Below, one piece after another: positions 49,258-58,622 of a stretch of DNA of 64,000 bases. The stretch is from contig UQWL01000009.1 of assembly GCA_900544715.1 (NCBI GenBank), positions 1 through 64,000 on the forward strand, given 5' to 3'. This DNA is from an uncultured Oscillospiraceae bacterium. GTDB lineage: Bacteria > Bacillota > Clostridia > Oscillospirales > Acutalibacteraceae. How positions within the stretch are numbered: the first letter of the stretch is position 1; each line of letters starts with the position of its first letter. A program made the translations under genes and the position numbers. Below the pieces are notes generated by a model. The model was not told where the DNA came from and ran no database searches. It saw only the letters and a program-made list of their open reading frames with translations.

Positions 49258-49800
49258 ATGAAAGCCACTGGAATTGTACGAAGGATCGACGACTTGGGAC
49301 GCGTGGTCATTCCAAAAGAAATTCGCCGCACGATGCGGATTCGTGAGGGTGACCCGCTTGAAATATATACGGATGCGGACGGCGAGGTGATCTTTAAAAA
49401 GTATTCCCCCATAGGGGAGCTTTCTTCCTTCACCGGCCAGTATGCGGAGGTCCTTTCCCGCAGCACAAACCTGCCCGTTCTCATCTGCGACAGGGATCAT
49501 GTCATTGCCTGCGCGGGTATTCCAAAGCGGGAAGCGGTAGACCGGCGAATTTCAACCAACCTGGAAGCACTCATGGAGAAACGCTCAAATTTTGTTTACA
49601 GCGGCTCGGGCGAATCGCTTCGCCCGGTGGAAGGGCTGGAGCGCATGGCCGGGATTGCCTATCCGATCATTGGTTCGGGCGATGTGTCCGGCGCTGTCGT
49701 GCTCCTGATGGCAGAAAATGGCGCCACGGCCCCATCCTCAACGGAGATCAAACTGATGCAGGTTGCCGCCTCCTTCCTTGGCAAGCAGATGGAGGAATAA
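49258..49800 (+). CDS. spoVT: Stage V sporulation protein T
   Basis: 180 residues: an AbrB-type swapped-hairpin DNA-binding domain (about 1-50; MKATGIVRRIDDLGRVVIPK, EIRRTMRIREGDPLEIY) plus a C-terminal GAF-like domain (about 55-180). It modulates forespore gene expression in spore formers. GGAGG lies 13 nt before ATG 49258. Long open frame upstream is promoter DNA and is discarded. Single-gene unit with its own terminator. Confidence 0.95.
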   Translation: MKATGIVRRIDDLGRVVIPKEIRRTMRIREGDPLEIYTDADGEVIFKKYSPIGELSSFTGQYAEVLSRSTNLPVLICDRDHVIACAGIPKREAVDRRISTNLEALMEKRSNFVYSGSGESLRPVEGLERMAGIAYPIIGSGDVSGAVVLLMAENGATAPSSTEIKLMQVAASFLGKQMEE

Positions 49801-49820
49801 CCCGTCTATTTCAACAGATC

Positions 49821-49868
49821 AGAGCGCGCTGCAAAGGTGATGCCGAAAGCAGCGCGCTCTTTCTCTTT
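49821..49868 (+). terminator. spoVT terminator
   Basis: AGAGCGCGCTGC/GCAGCGCGCTCT stem, followed by TTCTCTTTCC. Confidence 0.8.
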
Positions 49869-49869
49869 C

Positions 49870-50172
49870 CCTCTCCCAATCGGAACCGTTGGAGAAGGCG
49901 GGGTCATCTATCTAAAATGCGCCGTGTGCCTATCGGCCGCCCCCGGCTCCCCTGTGGACGGACCATCCGCCACCGGAGGACGCATCGGCGCTTATTGTTC
50001 TCCCCGATTACAGTCTATGCCCTTCCCCCCGTGTTAGCGACTGCTCTTCTTGCCCATCATTCGGTGCGTTTTGTCCCCTTTTTAAAAAATGGAACGGAAA
50101 CCGCCTGGCTTTTCCCCCTCTTTCTCAAAATCATGGGCCAAAAAGAAATCCCGGTTAATTTGTCCGCTGCAA
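49870..50172. other. Intergenic region without clear gene
   Basis: An open plus-strand frame (49917-50210) lacks an SD, runs through the next promoter and has no domain. I see nothing else here. Confidence 0.4.
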
Positions 50173-50201
50173 TTGATTTCCTTTTCTTTCTCTTCTATAA
50201 T
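50173..50201 (+). promoter_or_regulatory. Promoter of the nucleosidase gene
   Basis: TTGATT (50173-50178), 17-bp spacer, TATAAT (50196-50201), 26 nt before the start codon. Confidence 0.85.
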
Positions 50202-50227
50202 GAAGCATAGCCTTTTTAGAAGAAGGG

Positions 50228-50959
50228 ATGGATTCTAACGTGAAAAAAAAGATCCTTGGCCTCGCTTTTGCCGATGAGATGGAATATGCCCCGTTTTTGG
50301 CCTATGCGCAGCAGCAGGGCTTTCAGGCGGAGGAAAAACGCGGAAACACCGGCCTTGTGATGACGCTTCAGGAAGGTGACCGCCAGCTGGAAATCCACGC
50401 CGTACAGTGCGGGATCGGGAAGGTGAACGCAGCGAGCGCCGTTTCCTTTTTAATTGCAGATAACGGCGCGCAGATGGTCTGTAACGCAGGCCTCTCCGGC
50501 GCGGTATCCGGGCTGCGGCGGGGCGATCTCGTGGCCGGGACGACCTATGTGGAATGTGATTTTGACCTCAGCGCCATCGGTGTGCCGGCTGGCCAGAAGC
50601 CTGGGCAGGAATGGGTTTATCAGGCGGATGAAACGCTTCTGCGCCTGGCGCTTGCGCACCCCGGCCTGCGTGAGGGGAAATTGGGCACGGGAGATTTCTT
50701 TTTAACTGACGCTGAGCGCAAAAGGGATTATAGCGAGCGTTTTGGCATCACCGCCTTTGATATGGAAACTGCGGCGATCGCCTCTGTTTGCCATAAATGT
50801 GGGATTCCGTTTTTATGCCTGCGCAAAATATCCGACGATGCGGATGACTCCGCTACGGAACAATACCGAGAAATGAACGAACGGGCGGAGGATACGCTGA
50901 CCAACGTGTTGCAGGATCTCTTTCATCGCATTCTGGCGGAAGATGCTCTTTGGGATTGA
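50228..50959 (+). CDS. 5'-methylthioadenosine/S-adenosylhomocysteine nucleosidase-like protein
   Basis: 243 residues, purine-nucleoside-phosphorylase-1 fold. VQCGIGKVNAASAV, VCNAGLSGAVSGLRRGDLV, FDMETAAIASVCHKCGIPFL and LRKISDDADD correspond to MTAN/Pfs active-site segments (substrate-ribose Glu in FDME, catalytic Asp in SDD). It would cleave adenine from MTA, SAH or 5'-deoxyadenosine. ATG 50228 abuts AGAAGGG, so GTG 50240 is a real alternative. Confidence 0.87.
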   Translation: MDSNVKKKILGLAFADEMEYAPFLAYAQQQGFQAEEKRGNTGLVMTLQEGDRQLEIHAVQCGIGKVNAASAVSFLIADNGAQMVCNAGLSGAVSGLRRGDLVAGTTYVECDFDLSAIGVPAGQKPGQEWVYQADETLLRLALAHPGLREGKLGTGDFFLTDAERKRDYSERFGITAFDMETAAIASVCHKCGIPFLCLRKISDDADDSATEQYREMNERAEDTLTNVLQDLFHRILAEDALWD

Positions 50960-50971
50960 ATCATTCGATAC

Positions 50972-51017
50972 AAAACCAGGGGGAAACGCAGTTTCATGCG
51001 TTTCCCCCTGGTTTTAT
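50972..51017. terminator. Bidirectional terminator
   Basis: AAAACCAGGGGGAAACGC pairs with GCGTTTCCCCCTGGTTTT around AGTTTCAT, with T on both sides; it serves the nucleosidase gene and the convergent Usp-like gene. Confidence 0.85.
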
Positions 51018-51062
51018 TATCTATTATATTATATGAAAAATTTACGCCGTTGCCCGCCCTTT

Positions 51063-51485
51063 TCAGCGCCGTATCGCCTGGGGTACGGTTGCCGGAATCA
51101 TCTGATAAATTTTACCATCACCATCCACCATGCTGATCGGCACCTCCGGCGCCAACAGGTGAACATCTTCTACAAAACGTGCGCTGTTTTCCCGCGGGAA
51201 TCCCATTACGATATTGACAGCGCCTTCCTTGACAGCGTGTACTGCGGCAGTAATCGCGGGGCTGTCATTAAAATAAACCGTCATCTCCGCATTGACTGCC
51301 TTTGCCTGCTGGTGCAAACGCTCAAGCGTCTCAGAGTTTGGCTGGAAGCATTCCTCCATTCGCTGTACGCTGACGACCTGCAACGGGACACCTTCGCCAT
51401 CCGCGATCTTTTTGCCCGCCCGGATCAGCCGCTCGCAATCGGGTTGGCTGGTCACGCACACCAACACGCAAGCTTTCTTTGACAT
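51063..51485 (-). CDS. Universal stress protein-like (KdpD Usp-type) protein
   Basis: 140 residues, single Usp-like domain. The start CVLVCVTSQPDCERLIRAGK strongly resembles the Usp module found in KdpD sensor kinases, here as a stand-alone protein without kinase parts. The canonical ATP-binding G-x2-G-x9-G(S/T) is not evident near the C-terminus, so nucleotide binding is doubtful. GGAGGTGA before the ATG. An inverted repeat CATATC/GATATG (51522-51541) lies upstream. Confidence 0.7.
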   Translation of the reverse strand: MSKKACVLVCVTSQPDCERLIRAGKKIADGEGVPLQVVSVQRMEECFQPNSETLERLHQQAKAVNAEMTVYFNDSPAITAAVHAVKEGAVNIVMGFPRENSARFVEDVHLLAPEVPISMVDGDGKIYQMIPATVPQAIRR

Positions 51486-51641
51486 GGACTCACCTCCTTC
51501 TTGCTTCCTTCAAGGTACATCCATATCATACCGCTGATATGTTGCGGGTTTTGTAAAAAACAATGACCAAAGTATAAACTTCCCTGCCCATCCTTCACGA
51601 TTTTTCAAGATGAAATTCGTGCATAATGCACAAAAAATGCT

Positions 51642-52736
51642 TTATGATTCCTGAGCAGCAGAAACAACCGTTTGGCCCTCCCGATCGGATGGCACAAGGC
51701 CGATATAGCTTTTGCCAGCATTCAGTTGAAGCTCCGCCCCGTCGGCACCATACAGTTTCAGCGGGCTGGCAGGCGTGTTTCCCTTCTTCCAGGTGATCCG
51801 CTCCTGCGTGCCGTTCGATGCATAAATTCCGTTGCCGCCGGTCAAATCCATATCAATGCACCCGCTCGCATCCCCCATGCTTTTCACTGGGCAATAGAGC
51901 ACAAGCACATTGGTCACTTCCATCTGTTTGCCGCCATCCTCCGTCATCGGCCTGCCATTTAAGAAATTTTGATAATACCCGGAGTCCGCGTCATAGCGGA
52001 ACGTATGCTGATAGGTATTTGAGAAGGAGAAGGCCACGCTTTCGCATGAGCCGCCCGAAAGGCTCCTCGGTTTGCCCTCTTCCGCAAAAGCAAAGGGGGC
52101 CCGGTTCGCCTGACTGGCCTCCTGCCGGAGGTTGAGCTTTTCGAATGCCTTTGCAAGCCTCTCGCCATCCGTGCATCCAGTATGTTCCATGCCCACATTG
52201 CGGGTATGATCCCGATAAAAATAGGTGCTTGAATAGGTCATCCCATCGATATCGTCTACATTGCGCTGCTTGAGCGCATCATAGGCATACACACTGCCGC
52301 CCCAATGCACAAAGATAGCGTCAAGCCCCTCCGCTATCTCCAAAAAATCGTGTCGTGCGCTGCGCACCGAGCCAATTTTGGGGATGCTCTGCACATCCGC
52401 AAAGAGCCACATCATCCTGGTAATACCGCCCTCCGCCAGGCCCTCCAACACAATATCCGGCGAGCAAAGCCCCCACTGCGGGCGGGCGGCGGGCGCATTG
52501 TTGATCATCACCGCCACTGGGCGATGGCCTACCGCCGCCTCCCGGAAGCCAGACAGGCCAGTCAATGGGTTCACTGTCTGTTCCGTTTGCACCGGCTGGG
52601 ATCCCTTTGGCGCAGTGGAACCCTCAGGCTCCTCCCCATTCCCGCAAGCGGAGAGCCCAATTGCCATTGTAAGCAAAAAAAACGCCGCCGCACAGAGGGC
52701 GCGCGCCCTTTTCCCCATCATCTTTTCACAGCCCAT
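51642..52736 (-). CDS. DUF3048 (YerB-like) lipoprotein
   Basis: 364 residues. Signal peptide with lipobox LSAC (Cys31) and a low-complexity linker, then the DUF3048 N-domain (RPVAVMINNAPAARPQWGL, GGITRMMWLF, IGSVRSARHDFLEIAEGLDA, HWGGSVYAYDAL) and the C-domain (ITWKKGNTPASPLKLY; LNAGKSYIGLVP). Exported and membrane-anchored; function unknown. ATG 52736 follows GAAGGGATGA. Confidence 0.9.
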   Translation of the reverse strand: MGCEKMMGKRARALCAAAFFLLTMAIGLSACGNGEEPEGSTAPKGSQPVQTEQTVNPLTGLSGFREAAVGHRPVAVMINNAPAARPQWGLCSPDIVLEGLAEGGITRMMWLFADVQSIPKIGSVRSARHDFLEIAEGLDAIFVHWGGSVYAYDALKQRNVDDIDGMTYSSTYFYRDHTRNVGMEHTGCTDGERLAKAFEKLNLRQEASQANRAPFAFAEEGKPRSLSGGSCESVAFSFSNTYQHTFRYDADSGYYQNFLNGRPMTEDGGKQMEVTNVLVLYCPVKSMGDASGCIDMDLTGGNGIYASNGTQERITWKKGNTPASPLKLYGADGAELQLNAGKSYIGLVPSDREGQTVVSAAQES

Positions 52737-52866
52737 AACGATTCATCCCTTCACCGGGGCCGCTTGGCAAATGTTCCGTCATACGCCAAAACGGCCCTTT
52801 ATTTTTCAATCCTTTTGTATCTATTATAGCGGTTCCGCGGCTTGGGTCAAGGATGAATCCTGTCAA

Positions 52867-52965
52867 ATAAAAAAATAGCTGACAGCCGGCTGCTCTCGTG
52901 TGTGGTATGCATCCCTCATTCCGTGATGTTTCGGCAGGCTTTGCGTGATTACTTACTATTTTTTA
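52867..52965 (-). repeat. Intergenic repeat family, copy 3
   Basis: On the minus strand GCCTGCCGAAACATCACGG, AATGAGG, CACGAGA, CCGGCTG and GCTATTTTTTTATT follow the order of copies 1 and 2. The neighbouring DNA 52966-53119 has open frames on the minus strand with no SD and no domain. Confidence 0.65.
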
Positions 52966-53119
52966 GAAAAAGGGGCCTGCGGCAAAGCACATGTCGCAAG
53001 CCTCAGAACCGTTGCCCTCACCAGGCAATCTGTTTGGAATGTGTTCAAAGAATGCTCCGCTAGAAATATCGACGTGCTTTTCACAAGCTGGATTCCGTGG
53101 GCAATGGAGTCGTAGCTCA

Positions 53120-54001
53120 TTAAGGCGCGATCTTTTCCACCGGCAGCCATACTTCATAATATCTATTTTTCTTTCGCAGCTCACGATCTGTCCAGAGGTG
53201 CAGCACTTCAATGACCAGATCCCCCCTTTGCCTGTAGCCGGAGCTGGGCAGCCATGCGTCAAAAATCAATTCCTCAAGCTTTGGGAACTCCTCCCACGCA
53301 AGCCCCCCACACTCCGTTTGGAAGGCTGCATAAACCCCAGCCGGGAGGATCTGCTTTTCGAGCGCGCCCTTTTTCACATTTGTTTCTGCACGCGCGATCC
53401 TGTAGTTCCCATCTTGCCAAATGCCGTACCAGATGCCGTCATAAGAATGGTTAGACGGTTGATTCCAACGCCCCTCGCAAATTTGCCCTGGAATATCGTC
53501 GCAATCATCCGCCCACATGATATGCCGCAGCTCTTCTCTGGTTTTGCAGCCTTGCCCGTCAAATGGTTTGGAAATGCCGTAAACCGTGGTTTGCTCCAAT
53601 TCGATCATTCTGAAATCCATTTCTTTTGCCCCCTGAATCATCATGTGAAATGAGACGGGCGGATAGATCTTCAACGGCTGATGCGAATCCCGCGCCTGCG
53701 TGGGGGTGATCCCATGCTGCTTCACAAACGCTTTTGTGAAGGAATCGGCATTATCGTAGCCGTATTTCACCGCGGCATCGATCACCCGGATGCCTGAATC
53801 GCGCAGTTCACACGCCGCGAGGGTTAAACGCCTGCGGCGAATGTAGCCATGCAGCGTCATCCCGGTCATATAGCTGAAAAAGCGCAGAAAGCTATCTTTC
53901 GTGACGCATGCAATTTGCGCCAATTCCTCTAGATTGATCTCGCCGCACAGGTTTGCTTCGATATACGCCGCCGCATCGTTGAGCTGTTTGAGAATATCCA
54001 C
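53120..54001 (-). CDS. AraC-family regulator with GyrI-like effector domain
   Basis: 293 residues. An N-terminal pair of helix-turn-helix motifs (about 5-105; EINLEELAQIACVTKDSFLR, VIDAAVKYGYDNADSFTKAF, then HGITPTQAR) and a C-terminal GyrI/BmrR-like small-molecule domain (about 125-293) with the usual closing EVWLPVEKI. The Rob/MarA-with-sensor architecture often responds to xenobiotics. The start is GTG 54001 with GGAGGTGA upstream. No obvious target gene next to it. Confidence 0.87.
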   Translation of the reverse strand: MDILKQLNDAAAYIEANLCGEINLEELAQIACVTKDSFLRFFSYMTGMTLHGYIRRRRLTLAACELRDSGIRVIDAAVKYGYDNADSFTKAFVKQHGITPTQARDSHQPLKIYPPVSFHMMIQGAKEMDFRMIELEQTTVYGISKPFDGQGCKTREELRHIMWADDCDDIPGQICEGRWNQPSNHSYDGIWYGIWQDGNYRIARAETNVKKGALEKQILPAGVYAAFQTECGGLAWEEFPKLEELIFDAWLPSSGYRQRGDLVIEVLHLWTDRELRKKNRYYEVWLPVEKIAP

Positions 54002-54314
54002 CTTCTCACCTCCGCTTATGATTTTATCAAAAGCTTAAATTTTTGTCCGTCTTTTTCAGGGCAGAATGGAAAGGAATGCTTGAAGAGATGCTTCGGCTGA
54101 CCAACAGATGCATCATCCAATTTGCCCGTTTAAAACTGATGGAATAATCGTCAATAAAAGAAAGGTTGATAAAATAGCCTTCTTCATTCGCCCTGTGGTA
54201 GGAGACGTTTTCTCGGGGGCGAGAAAACGCCCTCCATCCCATAGGCGGATGAAGGGCAATTTCACCATAAAAAATTCAATTCCGTGTTGACTGGGATCAC
54301 ACCAGCCACAGCCC
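54002..54314. other. Intergenic region with a perfect hairpin
   Basis: CGTTTTCTCG-GGGG-CGAGAAAACG (54206-54229) is a perfect 10-bp hairpin without a T tract. A minus-strand frame (54027-54242) lacks an SD. A weak stem after the argF stop (TGGCTGG/CCAGTCA, then TTTTTTA near 54270) may be the operon terminator. Confidence 0.45.
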
Positions 54315-55223
54315 CTATTCTTTCAGCAGGGCAACCATAACAGCCTTCTGCGCGTGCAGCCGGTTCTCCGCCTCATCGAAGATCTCCACTGCATGGGCTT
54401 CCAGCACCTCCGCCGTGATCTCCTCGCCGCGGTGGGCGGGCAGGCAGTGCTGCACCATGCAGCCCTCGTTCGCAGCTCCCAGCAGCTTCTCATTCACCTG
54501 ATAAATCCCCTCAAACGCGGCGCGGCGCTGCTCCGCCTCGCCCTCCTGGCCCATGGAGGCCCACACGTCGGTGAAGATCGCGTCCGCTCCCTCCGCGGCC
54601 TTCATGGGGTCGCGCTCCAGCGCAAAGCCGCCGTTTTCCGCGGCAAAATCCAGCACCTTCTGATCCGGGTCATAGCCCTTCGGGCAGGCAACGCTCACCT
54701 TCATCCCGGTTTTCAGGCCGCCAACGATCAGGGAATTCGCCATGTTATTGCCGTCGCCAATATAGCACATTTTGAGGCCGTCCAGGCGGCCTTTGTGCTC
54801 GCGCACTGTCATCAGGTCGGCAAGCACCTGGCAGGGGTGGCAGAAATCCGTCAGGCCGTTGATAATCGGGATCGAGCCATATGCGGCAAGCGCCTCCACT
54901 TCCTCCTGTGCGAAGGTGCGGATCATAATGCCGTCGAGATACCGGGAGAGCACGCGCGCCGTATCCTGCACCGGCTCACCGCGGCCGATTTGCAGATCGC
55001 GTGCGCTTAAAAACAGTGCGCTGCCGCCGAGCTGAAACATGCCCGCCTCAAAGGAAACGCGCGTGCGGGTGGAGGATTTCTGGAAGATCATGCCCAGCGT
55101 TTTGCCCTCCAAATGGCGGTGTGCAATGTGGTGGCTGCGCTCATATTTAAGCTGGTCGGCAAGATTTAAAAGCTCCAAAATCTCCTCTGTGGAGAGATCC
55201 AGCATTTTCAGCAAATGTTTCAT
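54315..55223 (-). CDS. argF: Ornithine carbamoyltransferase
   Basis: Ornithine + carbamoyl phosphate to citrulline. 302 residues: SSTRTR (carbamoyl-phosphate loop), HPCQVLAD, DVWASMGQE (SMG loop that binds ornithine) and HCLPAHRG. SD before the ATG is weak (GGAAAGGAA). Last gene of the arginine operon; 27 nt after argD. Confidence 0.96.
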   Translation of the reverse strand: MKHLLKMLDLSTEEILELLNLADQLKYERSHHIAHRHLEGKTLGMIFQKSSTRTRVSFEAGMFQLGGSALFLSARDLQIGRGEPVQDTARVLSRYLDGIMIRTFAQEEVEALAAYGSIPIINGLTDFCHPCQVLADLMTVREHKGRLDGLKMCYIGDGNNMANSLIVGGLKTGMKVSVACPKGYDPDQKVLDFAAENGGFALERDPMKAAEGADAIFTDVWASMGQEGEAEQRRAAFEGIYQVNEKLLGAANEGCMVQHCLPAHRGEEITAEVLEAHAVEIFDEAENRLHAQKAVMVALLKE

Positions 55224-55250
55224 GAAATCATTCCTTTCCGGGCAATTTTA

Positions 55251-56426
55251 TTATTTCTCCGTGAGTACTTCCTTCAAAATGGCAATGCCCTGTTCCAATT
55301 CCTCCTGCGAGATTGTCAGCGGAGGCAGCAGCCGCACAAGCGTTTTCGCCGTAAGCACCAGAAGGCCCCTTTCCACGCAGCGGGCGGCGACCGCCTTGGC
55401 CTGCTTGGTTTGAAGCACCAGGCCGAGCATCAGGCCCATCCCGCGGATTTCGGCCACCTCGTCACATTGAGACAGCTCTTTTCGCAGCAGCTCGCCCCTT
55501 TGGCGCACCTGCTGAAAGAGCGGCTCCTCCATGCGGGAAAGCACCTCGCACACCCCCGCGCAGACGATTGGGTTGCCGCCAAAGGTGCTGCCATGTGTGC
55601 CTGGCCCCATCACAGCGCCGAGCCTCTCCACACACAGGCAAGCCCCTACCGGCAATCCTCCGCCGAGGCCTTTGGCGCTCGTCAGAATATCCGGCCGCAC
55701 ACCGAAATGCTCCCATGCATAGAGCTTGCCCGTCCGGCCCACGCCGGTCTGCACCTCGTCGAAAATCAGGAGGATATCCTTTTCCCGGCAGAGCTCTGAA
55801 GCCTTGTGCACAAAATCCGCATCCAGCGGCTGCACGCCTCCCTCGCCCTGCACCGGCTCCATCATCACGGCACAAACGGTTTCATCCATCGCGGCCTTCA
55901 GCGCGTTGAGATCATTCGCCGCCGCATAACGGAAGCCCGGCGGGAAGGGGTCGAAATACTGATGCAGCTCCTCCTGCCCGGTTGCGGTGAGCGTTTCCAT
56001 CGTGCGGCCGTGGAAGGAATTTTTCAGCGTGACGATCGTCGAGCGGCCCGCCCCATAGGTATCAAAGCTATATTTGCGCGCGAGCTTCATCGCGCATTCA
56101 TTTGCCTCCGCGCCGGAATTTGCAAAAAACACACGCGCAAACCCGGATTTTTCACATAACAGCTTCGCCGCCTGCGCAACCACCGGATTGTAATATAGGT
56201 TCGACGTGTGCGCGAGCTTCGCGGCCTGCTCCGCAATCGCCCGCGCCCAGGCCGCATCGCCATAGCCCAGGGAGCTGACGCCGATCCCTGCGGTGAAGTC
56301 CAGGTAGCTTTCCCCCTCCGGGCCAAAGAGCCGCGCACCCTTCCCCTCCACCAAAGCGGCGTTAAAATGCGCATAGGTGGGCATCAGATATTGATCCGCC
56401 GTTTGTTTGATCTCCTCATATGTCAT
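55251..56426 (-). CDS. argD: Acetylornithine aminotransferase
   Basis: N-acetylglutamate semialdehyde + Glu to N-acetylornithine (PLP). 391 residues, class III: GAEANECAMKLARKYS, SFHGRTMETL, FDEVQTGVGRTG and the Schiff-base Lys in TSAKGLGGGLPVG. Clearly a different subgroup from the aminotransferase at 10.2 kb. Lies between argB and argF with short gaps. Confidence 0.95.
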   Translation of the reverse strand: MTYEEIKQTADQYLMPTYAHFNAALVEGKGARLFGPEGESYLDFTAGIGVSSLGYGDAAWARAIAEQAAKLAHTSNLYYNPVVAQAAKLLCEKSGFARVFFANSGAEANECAMKLARKYSFDTYGAGRSTIVTLKNSFHGRTMETLTATGQEELHQYFDPFPPGFRYAAANDLNALKAAMDETVCAVMMEPVQGEGGVQPLDADFVHKASELCREKDILLIFDEVQTGVGRTGKLYAWEHFGVRPDILTSAKGLGGGLPVGACLCVERLGAVMGPGTHGSTFGGNPIVCAGVCEVLSRMEEPLFQQVRQRGELLRKELSQCDEVAEIRGMGLMLGLVLQTKQAKAVAARCVERGLLVLTAKTLVRLLPPLTISQEELEQGIAILKEVLTEK

Positions 56427-56462
56427 AAAAACCGTTCCCCCTTTCGCATAGGATCGCCTTTC

Positions 56463-57317
56463 TTAGATAAACATCGTTCCTACCCCTTCATCGGAAAACA
56501 GCTCGATGAGCAGGGAATGCGGGATGCGCCCGTCTACAATATGGGTGCGATGCACGCCGCGCCGCACGGCTTCCACGCAGCACTCAATTTTGGGGATCAT
56601 GCCGCCGGAAATGATGCCCTGGTTCTTCAGCCCCGGCACATCGCTGACGTTGACGACCGGAATGAGCGTTCCCTCATCCTCCTTATCCCGCAGGAGGCCG
56701 CGCACATCCGTCATCAGCAGCAGTTTTTCCGCATGCAGGCAGGCCGCGATGCGTGCCGCTGCCGTATCGGCGTTAATATTATAAACATCCTCCCCATATC
56801 CGCCGCCAATAGTGGAGATCACGGGGATATAGCCGGTTTTCAACGCATCGTTGATCGGGGTGACATCCACGCTTTCGATCTCGCCCACGAAGCCGAGATC
56901 CTCGCCCGTGTGCTTCACAGCTCGGATCATGCCGCCATCCAGCCCGCAGAGCCCGAGCGCCTTGCCGCCGTGCGTGCCGAGCAGCTGCACCAAATCCTTG
57001 TTCACTTTGCCCGCGAGCACCATCTGCACGACATCCATCGTCTCCTTGTCCGTATAGCGCAGACCGCCGACAAAGCGGCTCTCCTTGCCAAGCCGGTCGA
57101 GCATAGCGTTAATCTCCGGGCCGCCACCGTGGACGAGCACCACATGGATTCCTACAAGGGAGAGCAGGACGATATCCGTCATCACAGCGTCCTTTAGCTC
57201 CTCGTTAATCATTGCATTGCCGCCATATTTGATGACAATCGTTTTCTGATAATATTTCTGGATATATGGAAGCGCCTGCACCAACACCTGTGAGCGCTCA
57301 AAATTGGATATCTCCAT
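56463..57317 (-). CDS. argB: Acetylglutamate kinase
   Basis: 284 residues, amino-acid kinase fold: IVIKYGGNAM, LVHGGGPEIN, NINADTAAARIA and LLLMTDVRGLL. It phosphorylates N-acetylglutamate. It has the N-terminal helix (about 1-20) typical of arginine-sensitive hexameric enzymes, so feedback by arginine is likely. ATG 57317 is behind GAGGGTGA. Confidence 0.95.
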   Translation of the reverse strand: MEISNFERSQVLVQALPYIQKYYQKTIVIKYGGNAMINEELKDAVMTDIVLLSLVGIHVVLVHGGGPEINAMLDRLGKESRFVGGLRYTDKETMDVVQMVLAGKVNKDLVQLLGTHGGKALGLCGLDGGMIRAVKHTGEDLGFVGEIESVDVTPINDALKTGYIPVISTIGGGYGEDVYNINADTAAARIAACLHAEKLLLMTDVRGLLRDKEDEGTLIPVVNVSDVPGLKNQGIISGGMIPKIECCVEAVRRGVHRTHIVDGRIPHSLLIELFSDEGVGTMFI

Positions 57318-57372
57318 ATGTGCCGTCACCCTCTTTTTAAAACCGTCATCTTATTTCTCCTTTGCCGCCCTA

Positions 57373-58596
57373 TTAGGTGCGGTAATCGCCGTTGATCTTC
57401 ACATAATCGTATGTCAGGTCGCAGCCAAAGGCCTCCGCATGGGCCTCGCCGTCGTGCAGCCGCACATCGATCTTGATTTCCTCCTCCAGAAGAACCTGCT
57501 TCGCCCGCTCCTCGCTGAAGGGGATGCCCGCCCCGTTTTGGCATACCTCCACACGCCCCGCGGGGGAGGCGAACGATACATCCGCCTTTGTCACATCGAT
57601 CTCCGCGCCCGCATAGCCCATCGCGCACAGCACACGGCCCCAGTTTGCGTCCGCGCCGAACATTGCCGTTTTCACTAGCGAAGAGCAGATCACGCTTTTC
57701 GCCACTGTGCGGGCGGTGTCCTGATCCTTTGCGCCGCTGACCTCACACACCACCAGTTTGGTTGCGCCTTCGCCGTCGCGCGCCATTTCCCGCGCAATAC
57801 GGATGAGGAGGGTGGCAAGCATCTGTGTAAACAGCGCAAACGCTTCGCCCTCTTCGGCAATCTCCTGGTTGCCGGCCTTACCGGAGGCCAGGATGCAGGC
57901 CATGTCATTGGTGGAGGTGTCGCCATCAATGCTGAGCATATTGAAGCTGTCCGCCACCGCGGCCGCCAGCGCCTTTTGAAGCATGGGGGAGGAAATGGCA
58001 GCGTCGGTGGTGATAAAGCAAAGCATGGTCGCCATATTGGGGTGGATCATGCCCGAGCCTTTTGAAATCGCGCCGATCACACACGGCTTGCCCTCCAGTG
58101 TGAACGCAAGCGCAAATTCTTTTTTGCGCGTATCCGTTGTCATAATCGCCTGCGCCGCATGGTCGGAGCCCTCCTTGGAGAGTTCTTTTACCAGTTGCGG
58201 CATCCCCTGCTCCACCGGGCCGAGGTCAAGCGGCTGGCCGATGACCCCCGTGGAGGCCACAATCACCTCCGCCGGGGCGATTCCAAGCGCCTTGGCCGTG
58301 ATTTCACACATGCCCTGCGCCTTTTCCAGGCCATCCGCATTGCAGGTGTTTGCAATGCCGCTGTTGCACACGGCGGCGCGCGCTTTGCCATCCGCCAGGT
58401 TCTGCTTTGTCACAGTAACCGGCGCGCCGCACACCAAATTCTGCGTGTAAACGGCGGCGGCATTGCACAGGCAGTCCGCCGCAATCAGCGCGAGGTCGCG
58501 TTTCGATTTGTTTTTACGAATTCCGCAGTGAACGCCTGCCGCGGTAAAGCCTTTTGCCGCAGCAACCCCACCGGGGATAAATGAGCATGTTACCAT
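57373..58596 (-). CDS. argJ: Glutamate N-acetyltransferase/ornithine acetyltransferase
   Basis: 407 residues. Recycles acetyl groups from acetylornithine to glutamate and, in bifunctional forms, uses acetyl-CoA. The autoprocessing site is in HPNMATMLCF (nucleophilic Thr after Ala). Other family segments: GVHCGIRKNKSKRDLALI, CNSGIANTCNAD, VIVASTGVIGQPL and DGDTSTNDM. ATG 58596 follows AAGGATGG. Its presence removes the need for argE and perhaps argA, neither of which is in the operon. Confidence 0.95.
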   Translation of the reverse strand: MVTCSFIPGGVAAAKGFTAAGVHCGIRKNKSKRDLALIAADCLCNAAAVYTQNLVCGAPVTVTKQNLADGKARAAVCNSGIANTCNADGLEKAQGMCEITAKALGIAPAEVIVASTGVIGQPLDLGPVEQGMPQLVKELSKEGSDHAAQAIMTTDTRKKEFALAFTLEGKPCVIGAISKGSGMIHPNMATMLCFITTDAAISSPMLQKALAAAVADSFNMLSIDGDTSTNDMACILASGKAGNQEIAEEGEAFALFTQMLATLLIRIAREMARDGEGATKLVVCEVSGAKDQDTARTVAKSVICSSLVKTAMFGADANWGRVLCAMGYAGAEIDVTKADVSFASPAGRVEVCQNGAGIPFSEERAKQVLLEEEIKIDVRLHDGEAHAEAFGCDLTYDYVKINGDYRT

Positions 58597-58622
58597 TGAT
58601 AGAACCATCCTTCCTGCCCGGG

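Noticed and set aside
49917..50210. 97-codon plus-strand frame
   Set aside because: Contains the promoter of the following gene and lacks an SD.
52956..53262. Two overlapping minus-strand frames beside repeat copy 3
   Set aside because: No SD or domain; probably part of the non-coding repeat neighbourhood.
54027..54242. 71-codon minus-strand frame in the gap before argF
   Set aside because: No SD, overlaps the perfect hairpin, no recognisable domain.
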